Positions 43,924-52,329 of a stretch of 64,000 bases of DNA are shown here, piece by piece. The translations under genes were made by a program, and so were the position numbers. Within the stretch, counting starts at the first letter, position 1. Every line of letters begins with the position of its first letter. Under the pieces are notes generated by a model. The model saw only the letters and a program-made list of their open reading frames with translations, did not search any database and was not told where the DNA came from. The stretch covers positions 868,001 to 932,000 of the forward strand of contig NZ_JALJZT010000002.1 of NCBI RefSeq assembly GCF_024171405.1, in the 5' to 3' direction. This DNA comes from Qipengyuania citrea (GTDB lineage: Bacteria; Pseudomonadota; Alphaproteobacteria; Sphingomonadales; Sphingomonadaceae).

Positions 43924-45470
43924 TTGACCTGCCTGTCGCGCCCTTCCCAATAGGGGGCGCGCAATTCGCGGCGCAGGATCTTGCCGCTGGCGTTGCGCGG
44001 CATTTCGGGAATCACGTCGACCGTCTTGGGGACCTTGAAGCCCGCCAGCCGCTCGCGCGTGAAGGTGATGATATCCTCGGCATCCACTTCGCTGCCCGGC
44101 TTGGCCACGACGCAGGCCTTGACCGCTTCGCCCCAGGTATCGTCGGGCACGCCGATCACTGCGACTTCGCCTACCGCCGGGTGACCGTAGATCGCGCTTT
44201 CGACCTGCGCGGGATAGACATTCTCGCCGCCCGAGATGATCATGTCCTTGATGCGGTCCTGGATATAGACGTAGCCGTCTTCGTCCATATAGGCGGCGTC
44301 GCCGGTGTGCATCCAGCCGTCCTTCAGCGCGCCGCGGGTGGCATCGGGCAGGTTCCAGTACCCCTGCATGTTCGACGGGCTCTTGCAGATCAATTCGCCC
44401 ACCTCGCCGCGCGGAAGTTCGGCGCCGTCTTCGCCGACGACCTTGAGCTCGGCACCCGGTACGGCCTTGCCCGCACTGCGCATGCGCTGGTTGCCGTCGA
44501 GTGCGTGATCCTCGGGCGGGAGCATGGCAATGGTGCCGGTCGTCTCGGTCATGCCGTAGCATTGCAGGAAGCCCGCACCGGGAATGGTCTGGACCGCCTC
44601 GCGCAGGAGGTCGAGCGGGATCGGCGCGGCGCCATACATGACGTATTTGACCGCCGACATGTCGGTGTCCTTCGCGCGCGGATGCTGCACCACCATCTGC
44701 AGCGCGGCGGGCACGATGAACAGCCGCGTGATCCCCTGTTCGAAGCCGTCGAGCACGCCATCGGGCGTAAACTCGGACTGGACGATCCCGCGGATGCCCG
44801 CCGCGATCGCCATGATGCCAAGCCCGGTCCCGCCGATATGCGCGCAAGGCATGCAGATCAGGATCGCCTCGTCCTCGTCCCAGCTCGACCATGGCTGTGC
44901 CGCCGCTTCGGCGGGCTGGCGCAGCGAGAAGAGGTTGGCATTGGTCAGCACCGCGCCCTTGGGATTGCCCGTGGTGCCCGAAGTGTAGAGCTGGAGTACT
45001 GGATCGTCGGGTCCCGCACCGTCGAATGCATCGGCAGGTGCGGCGGCGATTTCGCGCTGGGCTGTCGGTGTGTCGATGATCTCGGGGGGCGTAGCCAGTT
45101 CGCCGCAGGCCTTGGCGGCAAGTTCGCCGAACCCTTCGTCGATGAACACCAGCTTCGCGCCCGTATCGCCGAGGATATAGGCGATTTCGGGCGCCGCGAG
45201 ACGCCAGCCGATCGGCACCATGACCACCCCGATGCGCGCGGCGGAATAGAACAGTTCGAAATAGTGGCGCGCGTTCTTGCCGAGCCAGGCGATCCGGTCG
45301 CCCTTGCCCACCCCGTGCGCGGCGAGCATCGCCACGATCCGGCGCGAGCGGTCCTCCAGCTCGGCAAAGGTCAGCGCAGCGCCATCCTGTTCGAGCGCGA
45401 CCTGATCGGGCTTTTCCTGCGCCCAATGCGTGATGAGCTCATCGAAAGTGAGCTTTTCGGTATCTGCCAT
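43920..45470 (-). CDS. AMP-forming fatty-acid--CoA ligase
   Basis: A 516-residue adenylate-forming enzyme. Motifs occur in order: LQLYTSGTTGNPKGAVLTN (phosphate loop), QCYGMTETTGTIAML, GWMHTGDAAYMDEDGYVYIQDR and the hinge IKDMIISGGENVYPAQVE, ending with PRNASGKILRRELR, which holds the catalytic lysine. It activates a medium- or long-chain acid with ATP and CoA; chain length cannot be read. It is first of a coupled pair with the DUF938 gene. Confidence 0.92.
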   Translation of the reverse strand: MADTEKLTFDELITHWAQEKPDQVALEQDGAALTFAELEDRSRRIVAMLAAHGVGKGDRIAWLGKNARHYFELFYSAARIGVVMVPIGWRLAAPEIAYILGDTGAKLVFIDEGFGELAAKACGELATPPEIIDTPTAQREIAAAPADAFDGAGPDDPVLQLYTSGTTGNPKGAVLTNANLFSLRQPAEAAAQPWSSWDEDEAILICMPCAHIGGTGLGIMAIAAGIRGIVQSEFTPDGVLDGFEQGITRLFIVPAALQMVVQHPRAKDTDMSAVKYVMYGAAPIPLDLLREAVQTIPGAGFLQCYGMTETTGTIAMLPPEDHALDGNQRMRSAGKAVPGAELKVVGEDGAELPRGEVGELICKSPSNMQGYWNLPDATRGALKDGWMHTGDAAYMDEDGYVYIQDRIKDMIISGGENVYPAQVESAIYGHPAVGEVAVIGVPDDTWGEAVKACVVAKPGSEVDAEDIITFTRERLAGFKVPKTVDVIPEMPRNASGKILRRELRAPYWEGRDRQVN

Positions 45471-45548
45471 ATATCCTCTCCGCTGTTTTCAGCAGTTGGA
45501 GGCATCATGGCAGGTCGGTTGCGTTGCGCAACCCGATTCCGACAGGCG

Positions 45549-46004
45549 TTACTGCCAGCGTCCGCCAGCCCGCGCGCGGCGTTCGCGAATGGCCAGCCAG
45601 AGGAACAGGCCGAGCGGCCCGGCAAAGAAGGTCGCGAGCAGGATCGGTGCCTGCAGCAGCCGCGAAAAGCCCTTGGCATCGGTATCGCGCGCAATCCACA
45701 GACCGGCGAAGAGATCGAAGGCAAGGTAGTGGATCCAGCCGACGGTCACGCCGCCATCGCTGGAGAAAATCGCGCGGACGCCCTCGATCGTCGAGAAGCT
45801 GGCGGCTTCATCCGAGCCGAGGGGAACGGGGTCGAAGGCGCCCGCCAGGATGCCGACCAGCCCAACCGTATAGGCAAGGCACAGCAGCCCCACCCCGGCA
45901 TAGAGCACCGCCGCCAGCAGCGCGGGCCAGCGCGGCAGCAGGATCAATCCGGCCCACATGACCATGGCGAGCGCATTGGCTGTCCCGAAAGCCGTATCCC
46001 ACAT
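45549..46004 (-). CDS. ABA4-like (DUF4281) membrane protein
   Basis: A 151-residue protein with four hydrophobic segments and the ABA4-like signature GGVTVGWIHYLAFDLFAGLWIARD followed by LLQAPILLATFFAGPLGLFLWLAIRE. Plant ABA4 is needed for neoxanthin synthesis; bacterial members are of unknown role but occur in carotenoid-making groups. It overlaps the NAD(P)-binding gene upstream by 1 nt. A carotenoid or lipid role is only inference. Confidence 0.8.
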   Translation of the reverse strand: MWDTAFGTANALAMVMWAGLILLPRWPALLAAVLYAGVGLLCLAYTVGLVGILAGAFDPVPLGSDEAASFSTIEGVRAIFSSDGGVTVGWIHYLAFDLFAGLWIARDTDAKGFSRLLQAPILLATFFAGPLGLFLWLAIRERRARAGGRWQ

Positions 46005-46705
46005 CAGAGCACCTCATGTTCGATTTGCGGCAGCGTATGCGCCGCGCGCTGGATGGCGTCGTTATCATGCACGAAGCGGCCGCGTGCGGCCCGCTTTGCA
46101 AGCGCCAGCGCCGCGCGGGCAACGACATCGGCCTTGATACCACGATACTGGCGATATTTGCCATGGAGCAGCAGGTTCGCGACCGGCGCTGCCGCGATAC
46201 CCAACCGCTCGGCAGGTCGGCGATCATTCTCGCGCGTGCCGCGCAGCAGGCCGGGGCGCAGGATGTCGAGCCGATTGAACCGCAGCTTGGTCAGCTCGCG
46301 CTCGACCTCGCCCTTCACCCGCAGGTAGAACGGCTTCACCATCGGATCGGCGCCGACCGAGCTGATATGGACGAAGCGTTCGACCCCCAGTTCGCGCGCC
46401 GCGCGTGCTGTGTCGAGCACGAGGTCCTGATCGACCGCGCGAAACGCCCCCTCGTCCGCGCCCGCCTTCTTCCAGGTCGTGCCCAGCGCGCAGATGATCG
46501 CCTTGGGCTGGACCGCCTCGATCACCTCGCCCCATTTGGCGGGCTCGGCCACGAACAGTTCCATACGGATACCCCGCGGCAGCGCCACCTCGCGCCGCGC
46601 GATGCCGGTAAGACGCAGGTCCTCGCGCCCGACGCATTGCCCGATTACGCTCGAACCGACGAGCCCGGTGGCGCCGATCAGGGCGATGCGAACCGCGTCA
46701 GACAT
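46004..46705 (-). CDS. NAD(P)-binding Rossmann protein (HTATIP2/NmrA-like SDR)
   Basis: A 233-residue atypical SDR. IALIGATGLVGSSVIGQCVG is the dinucleotide loop; AIICALGTTWKKAG, GVERFVHISSVGADPMVKPFYLRVKGEVEREL and LDILRPGLLRGTRENDRRPAE follow as in HTATIP2-like proteins. The substrate is unknown. It overlaps dgt by 8 nt and the ABA4-like gene by 1 nt, so all three are probably cotranscribed. Confidence 0.85.
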   Translation of the reverse strand: MSDAVRIALIGATGLVGSSVIGQCVGREDLRLTGIARREVALPRGIRMELFVAEPAKWGEVIEAVQPKAIICALGTTWKKAGADEGAFRAVDQDLVLDTARAARELGVERFVHISSVGADPMVKPFYLRVKGEVERELTKLRFNRLDILRPGLLRGTRENDRRPAERLGIAAAPVANLLLHGKYRQYRGIKADVVARAALALAKRAARGRFVHDNDAIQRAAHTLPQIEHEVL

Positions 46706-47858
46706 TGCTCAACCCTTCGGGCGTGCTGCCGTAGATGCGGTTGCACTGGGTGATCGCATAACGATCGGTCATCCCGGCGATGAAGTCCGCGATATGGCGG
46801 CTGCGCTGCGGTACCTGCGCGGGCAGCGTGGCGAGCCAGTCGTCAGGCATGGTGCGCGGATCGGCGTGATAGGCCGCGAACAGCCGCGTGATCACGTCGC
46901 GCGCGCGCTCGGCGGTGGCGAGCTGTTCCTCGTGATAATAGAGCCGGTCGTACATGAAGCGCTTGAGCACGCGTTCGCGTTCACCCATCGCGGGCGAGAA
47001 CCCGGCCAGCTGGCGGCCCGCGCCGCGCACTTCGTCGACGCTGGCAATACCCTGCACCTGTTCGCGCGTATGCGTGAGGACATCGTTGACCATCAGCCCG
47101 ATCTGCGTGCGGACCAGTTCGCGCAGCTGGCGATCGCGCGGGGCGGAGGGAAAGCGTTTCTCCACCGCGCGCCACTGATCGGCCATCCAGTCGAGCGCGA
47201 GCAGATCGTCGAGTTCGAGGAAGCCGGCGCGCAGGCCGTCGTCGATGTCGTGATTGTCGTAGGCGATGTCGTCCGCCACCGCCGCGACCTGCGCCTCGAG
47301 CGAGGGCCAGGTCGCGAGATCGAGCGGGAACGCGTGGTCGATTTCGGCCAACGCCCAGCTCGGCGCGGCGACCGGGCCGTTGTGCTTGGCCAGCCCTTCG
47401 AGCGTCTCCCATGTGAGGTTGAGCCCGTCGTGGTCGCAATAGGGGCTTTCGAGCCGCGCAAGCGTGCGCAGGCCCTGCGCATTGTGGTCATAGCCACCGG
47501 CATGGACCATCGCTTCTTCAAGCGCCTCCTCGCCCGCATGGCCGAAGGGCGGGTGGCCGATGTCGTGACCCAGGCACAGCGCTTCGGTCAGGTCCTCGTC
47601 CAGTCCTAGCTCGCGCGCCAGCACGCGGCCGACCTGCGCGACCTCGAGACTATGCGTCAGGCGGGTGCGGTAATGGTCGCCATCGGGCGAGACGAACACC
47701 TGCGTCTTGGAACGCAGGCGGCGGAAGGCGATCGAATGGACGATGCGGTCGCGGTCGCGCTGGAATTCGCTGCGCGGGCCGCGCGATCCCTCGCGTTCCT
47801 CGGTGAATTCGCGCCCGCGGCTGGCGGCGGGATCGGAAGCGTAGGGGGCTGTGTGCAT
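46698..47858 (-). CDS. dgt: deoxyguanosinetriphosphate triphosphohydrolase-like protein
   Basis: A 386-residue HD-domain protein. RGREFTEEREGSRGPRSEFQRDRDRIVHS is typical of the N-terminus, then RTRLTHSLEVAQVGR and ALCLGHDIGHPPFGHAGEEAL provide the metal ligands (H...HD...D), with NAQGLRTLARLESPY and VAAVADDIAYDNHDIDDGLR. It cleaves dNTPs to nucleoside and tripolyphosphate, adjusting the dNTP pool. First gene of a group of three overlapping genes. Confidence 0.92.
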   Translation of the reverse strand: MHTAPYASDPAASRGREFTEEREGSRGPRSEFQRDRDRIVHSIAFRRLRSKTQVFVSPDGDHYRTRLTHSLEVAQVGRVLARELGLDEDLTEALCLGHDIGHPPFGHAGEEALEEAMVHAGGYDHNAQGLRTLARLESPYCDHDGLNLTWETLEGLAKHNGPVAAPSWALAEIDHAFPLDLATWPSLEAQVAAVADDIAYDNHDIDDGLRAGFLELDDLLALDWMADQWRAVEKRFPSAPRDRQLRELVRTQIGLMVNDVLTHTREQVQGIASVDEVRGAGRQLAGFSPAMGERERVLKRFMYDRLYYHEEQLATAERARDVITRLFAAYHADPRTMPDDWLATLPAQVPQRSRHIADFIAGMTDRYAITQCNRIYGSTPEGLSNV

Positions 47859-47971
47859 GCCCGCCGAGGCTTAGGTCAGCGCCGGGTGGGCGACAACGTG
47901 AACGAAAGGCGAACCCGGCGGGTTTTCGGCAGAATGTGCGCGCGGACAGCCGGGTTCGCGGGTTTGCGGAT

Positions 47972-48661
47972 TCAGCCCAGGATCCAGTCCGCCGCGGCGC
48001 GGCAGTGGATATCGGTGGAATCGTAGACCGGCAGCACGTTGGCGTCGGTGTCGACGACCAGCTCGAGCTCGGTACAGGCCAGCACGATCGCCTCGGCGCC
48101 GTCCTTTTCCTTCATCGTGATGATCGTCTTGAGCGCACGCTCGGCATCGCGGGTCACGCGGCCGAGCATCAGTTCCTTGTAGATGATCCCGTCGACCAGT
48201 TCGACATCATTGGGATCGGGCGGGAGCAGATCGACGCCGTGGCCGACCAGCCGCTGGCGATAGAAGCTTTCGGTCATCACGAAGCGCGTGCCAAGCAGTG
48301 CGGCGCTCTTGCAGTCGGCGTCTTCCATCGCCTGGCCGACGCTGTCGGCGATATGCAGCACTGGGATCGAGACCGCTTCGGTCAGCCGGTCATAGACCTT
48401 GTGCATGGCATTGGCCGCGATCACCAGGCCTTCGGCCCCGGCGCTTTCGAGCCGCCGCGCGGATTCGACCAGCGTGGCGGCGATCGCGTCCCAGTCATCG
48501 GCATTCTTGGCCGCGGCGATGGGCGCGTAATCGAGGCTTTCGATCAGCAGCGGCGGGCTGGCCAAGGGGGCCGCCCGCTTCTGCACCGATTTGTTGATCC
48601 GTTCGTAATAGGCGCGGGTCGAGATCCAGCTCATCCCCCCGATAATGCCAAGCTTGCGCAA
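47972..48661 (-). CDS. aspartate/glutamate racemase family protein with one catalytic Cys
   Basis: A TTG start gives 229 residues (MRKLGIIGGMSWISTRAYYE). The fold signatures of aspartate racemases are present, including IPVLHIADSVG and VELVDGIIYKELMLGRV. The second catalytic cysteine is in VLACTELELVV (C196), but the first, normally in C-N-T/A-x-H, is alanine: VIAANAMHKV (A83). E. coli YgeA-type racemases also lack the first Cys, having Thr there, so activity may be retained in one direction or altered. Standing last on the strand, 76 nt after the hydrolase gene. Confidence 0.87.
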   Translation of the reverse strand: MRKLGIIGGMSWISTRAYYERINKSVQKRAAPLASPPLLIESLDYAPIAAAKNADDWDAIAATLVESARRLESAGAEGLVIAANAMHKVYDRLTEAVSIPVLHIADSVGQAMEDADCKSAALLGTRFVMTESFYRQRLVGHGVDLLPPDPNDVELVDGIIYKELMLGRVTRDAERALKTIITMKEKDGAEAIVLACTELELVVDTDANVLPVYDSTDIHCRAAADWILG

Positions 48662-48737
48662 CCGTTTGTCCCCTATTCCGCCCTGATGTTCGCACGATCG
48701 CGGTGTGCCCGCGTATCAGGGCCTTACAACGGGCGGG

Positions 48738-49718
48738 TCACGAGGCGGTTCCTTCGTCCGCGACATCTTGCGAGGCGAGCACTTCGCCCAGCCAGATCCG
48801 CAGGTCCGCAACGCTTTGTTCGGGCGCTTCTTCCATCGGGATATGGCCGACGCCGGGATAATTCGCGAGCGTCGCATTGGGCAGGTGTTCCATGTACCAA
48901 CCGGCCGCCGCATAGGGGATCAGGCTGTCTTCCTCGCCCCACATCACCAGCGTGGGAACTGTCACCGCCGCGATCTGCGCAGCGTCGAAATTCCGGCGCG
49001 GCGTTGCAAAGCGCTGGCGCGTCGCATTGCGGTTGCCGGGATAGCGGGCAAGCTCCCAATAGCGGTCGACCGTGCCGGGGGTCACGACCGCCTGGTTGGA
49101 AACGCTTTGCGACAGGCTGCGCTCGACCAGCGAACGCGGCAGCAGCTGGCTCATCACATTGCCCACACCGGGCATGGCGGCCAGCTGGAAGGCGAGATTG
49201 CCACCACCGTCGCGCTCGACTGGCGCGCCGGCGGCATCGACCAGCACCAGTCCATCGAGCCGGTCCGGATTGGCGATCGCATAACCCATGGCGATGGCCC
49301 CGCCCATCGAATTGCCCGCCAGCGTGAAGCGTTCGACATTGAGCGCGTCGGCGACCGCGTCGATATCTTTCACGAAGGCATCGAGCGCGTAATCGCCATC
49401 GGCCGCAGGACCGGTCAGCCCATGCCCGCGCTGGTCGAAACGGATCACGCGGTAGTCGCTTTTGAGCGCGTCGGCCCAGGCCTGCCAGGTGTGGAGATCG
49501 GCATTCGAGCCATGCAGCAGGATGACGACCGGTGCATCGCGCGGACCTTCGTCGCGGACATGCACGCGGCGGGTCCTGTCGATTCCCAGCATCTGCGATG
49601 GCGGGGTGCCATATTTAGCATACATGGCGCCGGCATCGGTATCGGGTACGCGCAGGACGAAGAATGCGGCCACAAGGACGAGCGCCAACCCGCCCAGAAT
49701 GCGCCAGAACCATTTCAC
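48738..49718 (-). CDS. membrane-anchored alpha/beta hydrolase
   Basis: A GTG start overlapping the cytochrome stop (GTGA) gives 326 residues. One N-terminal membrane anchor (WFWRILGGLALVLVAAFFVL) precedes the hydrolase domain: VILLHGSNADLHTW, FDQRGHGLTGP, nucleophile S137 in LAGNSMGGAIAMG, Asp in MWGEEDSLIP and His in YPGVGHIPMEE. The active site would face the periplasm. It is coupled to the diheme cytochrome and beta-helix genes. Confidence 0.88.
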   Translation of the reverse strand: MKWFWRILGGLALVLVAAFFVLRVPDTDAGAMYAKYGTPPSQMLGIDRTRRVHVRDEGPRDAPVVILLHGSNADLHTWQAWADALKSDYRVIRFDQRGHGLTGPAADGDYALDAFVKDIDAVADALNVERFTLAGNSMGGAIAMGYAIANPDRLDGLVLVDAAGAPVERDGGGNLAFQLAAMPGVGNVMSQLLPRSLVERSLSQSVSNQAVVTPGTVDRYWELARYPGNRNATRQRFATPRRNFDAAQIAAVTVPTLVMWGEEDSLIPYAAAGWYMEHLPNATLANYPGVGHIPMEEAPEQSVADLRIWLGEVLASQDVADEGTAS

Positions 49719-50731
49719 GGGGCCATCTCCTCGATCCAGCGGCGCACGATGGTGAGCCCTTCTTCATCGACCGTCGCCTTGCCCAGTTCGGGCATCGCCA
49801 CACCGGGTTCGGGGCTGGCCATGCGATAGGTGAGGATCGACGCATCGGGCGATCCGGGCACGATATCGAACAGGTGTCCGCCCGCCCCGCGCCCGGCCGC
49901 CACGGGTCGCTTGCCGATCCCCAGTGCCTCGGGCGCCTGTTGCTCCCACCTCAGGTCGAGCCCGCTGTTCGAGGCGGTCGCGCCAGGCTGGTGACAATGC
50001 GCGCAGTTCACGTCGAGATAGGCGCGCGCGGCGGCGGACAGCGGCGCGCTTTCACGCTCCTCCCACAGCGGCAACTGGTCGGCATCCTGCGGCATGGTAT
50101 CGAGATGCCCGTCCGCGACCATCCGGCTCAACCAGGCGTGCGACAGATTGCGCGCCTTGGGGCCGATGGGCACCACTTCACCGCTCAGCCCGTGACATTC
50201 CTTGCACTGGTTCTTGTTGGGGACGCGGTAACTGATCGCCTGCCCTGCCGGAGTGGTCAGGGCGATCCGCGCACCGACCACTGCCAGCCGCGCATCGGTC
50301 TGCGCCTCGTTCCACAGATAGGGCAGCGCCAGCCAGCCGTCCGCGCGGTGCAGCAGCACACGCGTTTCGATCAGCCGCCGGTCGCTGCCCTCGCCGAAGG
50401 CAAAGGTCTTGATCAGCGCCGTACCCACCGGCAGGTCGAGCAAGCCTTCACCCTGCGCGCCGAACTGCGTCCCCGCTGCGCGGTAGACAAACCGCAGTTT
50501 CTCCGCGCCATCGGAATAGAGCGGCGTGTTCAGCCGGTACGGATAGACATGCGGCACGGGCACCTGCGCGCCCGGATCGTCGAAAAAGCCGTAGTCCGAC
50601 AGCAGGCGCGGCATCCCGTCGCCCATGATCGCGGCATCATTGACGTATTCGGGCGGCGGCGGGGTCGCGCGCGCGACCATCGCGCCCGAAAGCGCGACAG
50701 CAGCACAGGCGAGCCAGCCGGCTGGCCTCAC
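49715..50731 (-). CDS. SO2930/HNE_0200-family diheme c-type cytochrome
   Basis: The GTG at 50731, overlapping the beta-helix stop (GTGA), gives 338 residues with a signal peptide (LACAAVALSGAMVARA). Two heme-attachment motifs are visible: CKECH at residues 176-180 and CAHCH at 243-247. The middle has LYSDGAEKLRFVYRAAGTQF, typical of this family. It should be a periplasmic electron-transfer protein of unknown partner. I recognise the pairing with a parallel beta-helix protein as one seen in several proteobacteria. Confidence 0.85.
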   Translation of the reverse strand: MRPAGWLACAAVALSGAMVARATPPPPEYVNDAAIMGDGMPRLLSDYGFFDDPGAQVPVPHVYPYRLNTPLYSDGAEKLRFVYRAAGTQFGAQGEGLLDLPVGTALIKTFAFGEGSDRRLIETRVLLHRADGWLALPYLWNEAQTDARLAVVGARIALTTPAGQAISYRVPNKNQCKECHGLSGEVVPIGPKARNLSHAWLSRMVADGHLDTMPQDADQLPLWEERESAPLSAAARAYLDVNCAHCHQPGATASNSGLDLRWEQQAPEALGIGKRPVAAGRGAGGHLFDIVPGSPDASILTYRMASPEPGVAMPELGKATVDEEGLTIVRRWIEEMAP

Positions 50732-51921
50732 CCGCCAAGCCGTTGTTCGAGTTCGGCGGGTGCGCCGATCCCGCTGCGATCGAATTCGCTGGCGGGGGTC
50801 CCGACTGCCAGCGGACCGGGCTGCGCCGCGCCGAGGCCCTTGCCCGCTTCGGTCAGGTTGAGGTTCCAGCCCGCGGTCCCCTCGACTGCCGACAGCGACC
50901 CGAGGCCGTCCCACAGCACCGGCGGCAGTTCGCCGCCGAAGGCCGCGAGCAGCATGTCCGCACCCTCGAGCTGCGGATCGTAGCCGCCGCCGTCATAGCG
51001 GTTTTCGCCCACCACCACGTCGCGCGGCAGCGGATTGTACCGCTCGTCCTCGAACTCCTGCGTGTAAGCGATGACCATGATCGGCGCGGTCGGATTGCGC
51101 GACAGGATGTTGTCTTCGATCAGCACCTTGTCATTGGCCATCACCATGATCCCGGTGCCGCGCGGTACGCCTGCCACGATATTGCCCGGGGGCGCGAAAT
51201 TGGGCGTGTCGTTGGCGATCACCAGGTTGTTCGCGACCACCACATTGCCGCCGCCCATCACGGGCAGATTGGGCAGGTCGAAGACCAGGATCCCGCCGGT
51301 GTTGCGCGTGACGAGGTTGTGTTCGACCAGCGCATTGCGGCTGTTCTCGATCTCGATCCCGGCGACATTGGCCTCGGCAATCGAATTGCGCACGGTGATG
51401 TTGTACGACTGGCCGACATAGATGCCCGCATCCGATGCGCCGGTGACCTTGACGCCATCGACCAGTACGCCGTCGCTTTCGACCGGATAGACGCCATAGG
51501 CGCCGTTTTCGGGATGCGGACCGCGCGTCCAGGTCACGCGGATGCGGTAATAGACGATATTGTCCGCGCCCTTGGATTTCACCCCGTCGCCCTTCGGGTT
51601 CTCGAGCGCAAAATCGCGCAGCGTTACGCCGTCGCTGGTCACCAGCAGCCCTTCGCCCGCGCCCTGCTGGGCGGTGAAGTCGAGCACGGTGCCATCCATC
51701 CCGGCGCCGCGCACGGTCACATCGTCGACATCGAGGCTGAGACCATCGGTCAGCGTATAGCGGCCCGCGGCGAGCACGATTTCGTCACCCGGCTCGGCAA
51801 GGATCAGCGCTTCCTGCAAGGCTTCCTGCGCGCCTTCACCCGGTGCGACATTATGCGTGGCGGCAAAGGCAGGCGCAGCGCTTGCAAGTAGCGCGGCGGC
51901 AATCGACAGTCTGATCATCAT
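50728..51921 (-). CDS. exported parallel beta-helix repeat protein
   Basis: A 397-residue protein with a clear signal peptide (MMIRLSIAAALLASAAPAFA). The body is a right-handed parallel beta-helix built of NosD/pectate-lyase-like turns: VTVRGAGMDGTVLDF, VTLRDFALENPKGDGV, YNITVRNSIAEANVAGIEIE, ALVEHNLVTRNTGGILVFD, VVVANNLVIANDT, VLIEDNILSRNPT. The C-terminus (FDRSGIGAPAELEQRLGG) is polar. Substrate unknown; polysaccharide binding is possible by fold. Coupled to the diheme cytochrome gene. Confidence 0.87.
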   Translation of the reverse strand: MMIRLSIAAALLASAAPAFAATHNVAPGEGAQEALQEALILAEPGDEIVLAAGRYTLTDGLSLDVDDVTVRGAGMDGTVLDFTAQQGAGEGLLVTSDGVTLRDFALENPKGDGVKSKGADNIVYYRIRVTWTRGPHPENGAYGVYPVESDGVLVDGVKVTGASDAGIYVGQSYNITVRNSIAEANVAGIEIENSRNALVEHNLVTRNTGGILVFDLPNLPVMGGGNVVVANNLVIANDTPNFAPPGNIVAGVPRGTGIMVMANDKVLIEDNILSRNPTAPIMVIAYTQEFEDERYNPLPRDVVVGENRYDGGGYDPQLEGADMLLAAFGGELPPVLWDGLGSLSAVEGTAGWNLNLTEAGKGLGAAQPGPLAVGTPASEFDRSGIGAPAELEQRLGG

Positions 51922-51983
51922 GAGTCTCTCCCTTGCAACCTATAGTGCCGCAAGGACCGGCGATTGCAAGCGTAGCGGACGCC

Positions 51984-52328
51984 TCAGCGTCCCGCGAAGG
52001 CACAGACGGCGGCAGAGCTGGCCGCGACCTCCAGCACCTCGCTGTCGCCCACGCGGCGAACACGTTCGAGCAATTCGGCGATGCTCAGCGGAACGTCCGC
52101 TTCGCCGTCTTCGGCGCGCAAGTTTTCCAGCTTGCGCAGCTGGGTAACCGAAAGCCGCTGCGCCATTCGTCCGGCCATGCATTCGGCCATCGGCTGCGGC
52201 AATCCGCGCGCGACGAATTCATCCTCCAGCCGGTCCTCGACCGTGGCCTGCAGCCCGCCGCCCACAGTCGCCCAGAGGACCAGCCCGCCGACGACCAGCA
52301 GCGCGAGTACGATCAGGATGCCTTTCAT
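51984..52328 (-). CDS. hypothetical membrane-anchored protein
   Basis: A 114-residue protein with one N-terminal membrane segment (GILIVLALLVVGGLVLWATV) and a periplasmic helical part. It contains two nearby cysteine sites, ECMAGRMAQRLS and AAVCAFAGR, which could form a disulfide. No family is recognised. It starts 1 nt after the pntB stop, so it is the tail of the transhydrogenase operon. Confidence 0.65.
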   Translation of the reverse strand: MKGILIVLALLVVGGLVLWATVGGGLQATVEDRLEDEFVARGLPQPMAECMAGRMAQRLSVTQLRKLENLRAEDGEADVPLSIAELLERVRRVGDSEVLEVAASSAAVCAFAGR

Positions 52329-52329
52329 C

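Noticed and set aside
43330-45426. Reading the methyltransferase as fused to a long upstream frame
   Set aside because: The upstream part is out of frame with the acyl-CoA ligase and lacks meaning; the TTGA overlap gives a natural start at 43923.
43677-46328. 883-codon plus-strand frame across several minus-strand genes
   Set aside because: Spans the methyltransferase, ligase, ABA4-like and SDR genes, all with clear motifs on the minus strand.
47905-47930. AACCC-GGC-GGGTTTT hairpin as a terminator
   Set aside because: The T-run is on the plus strand, while both flanking genes are on the minus strand; stem is only 5 bp.
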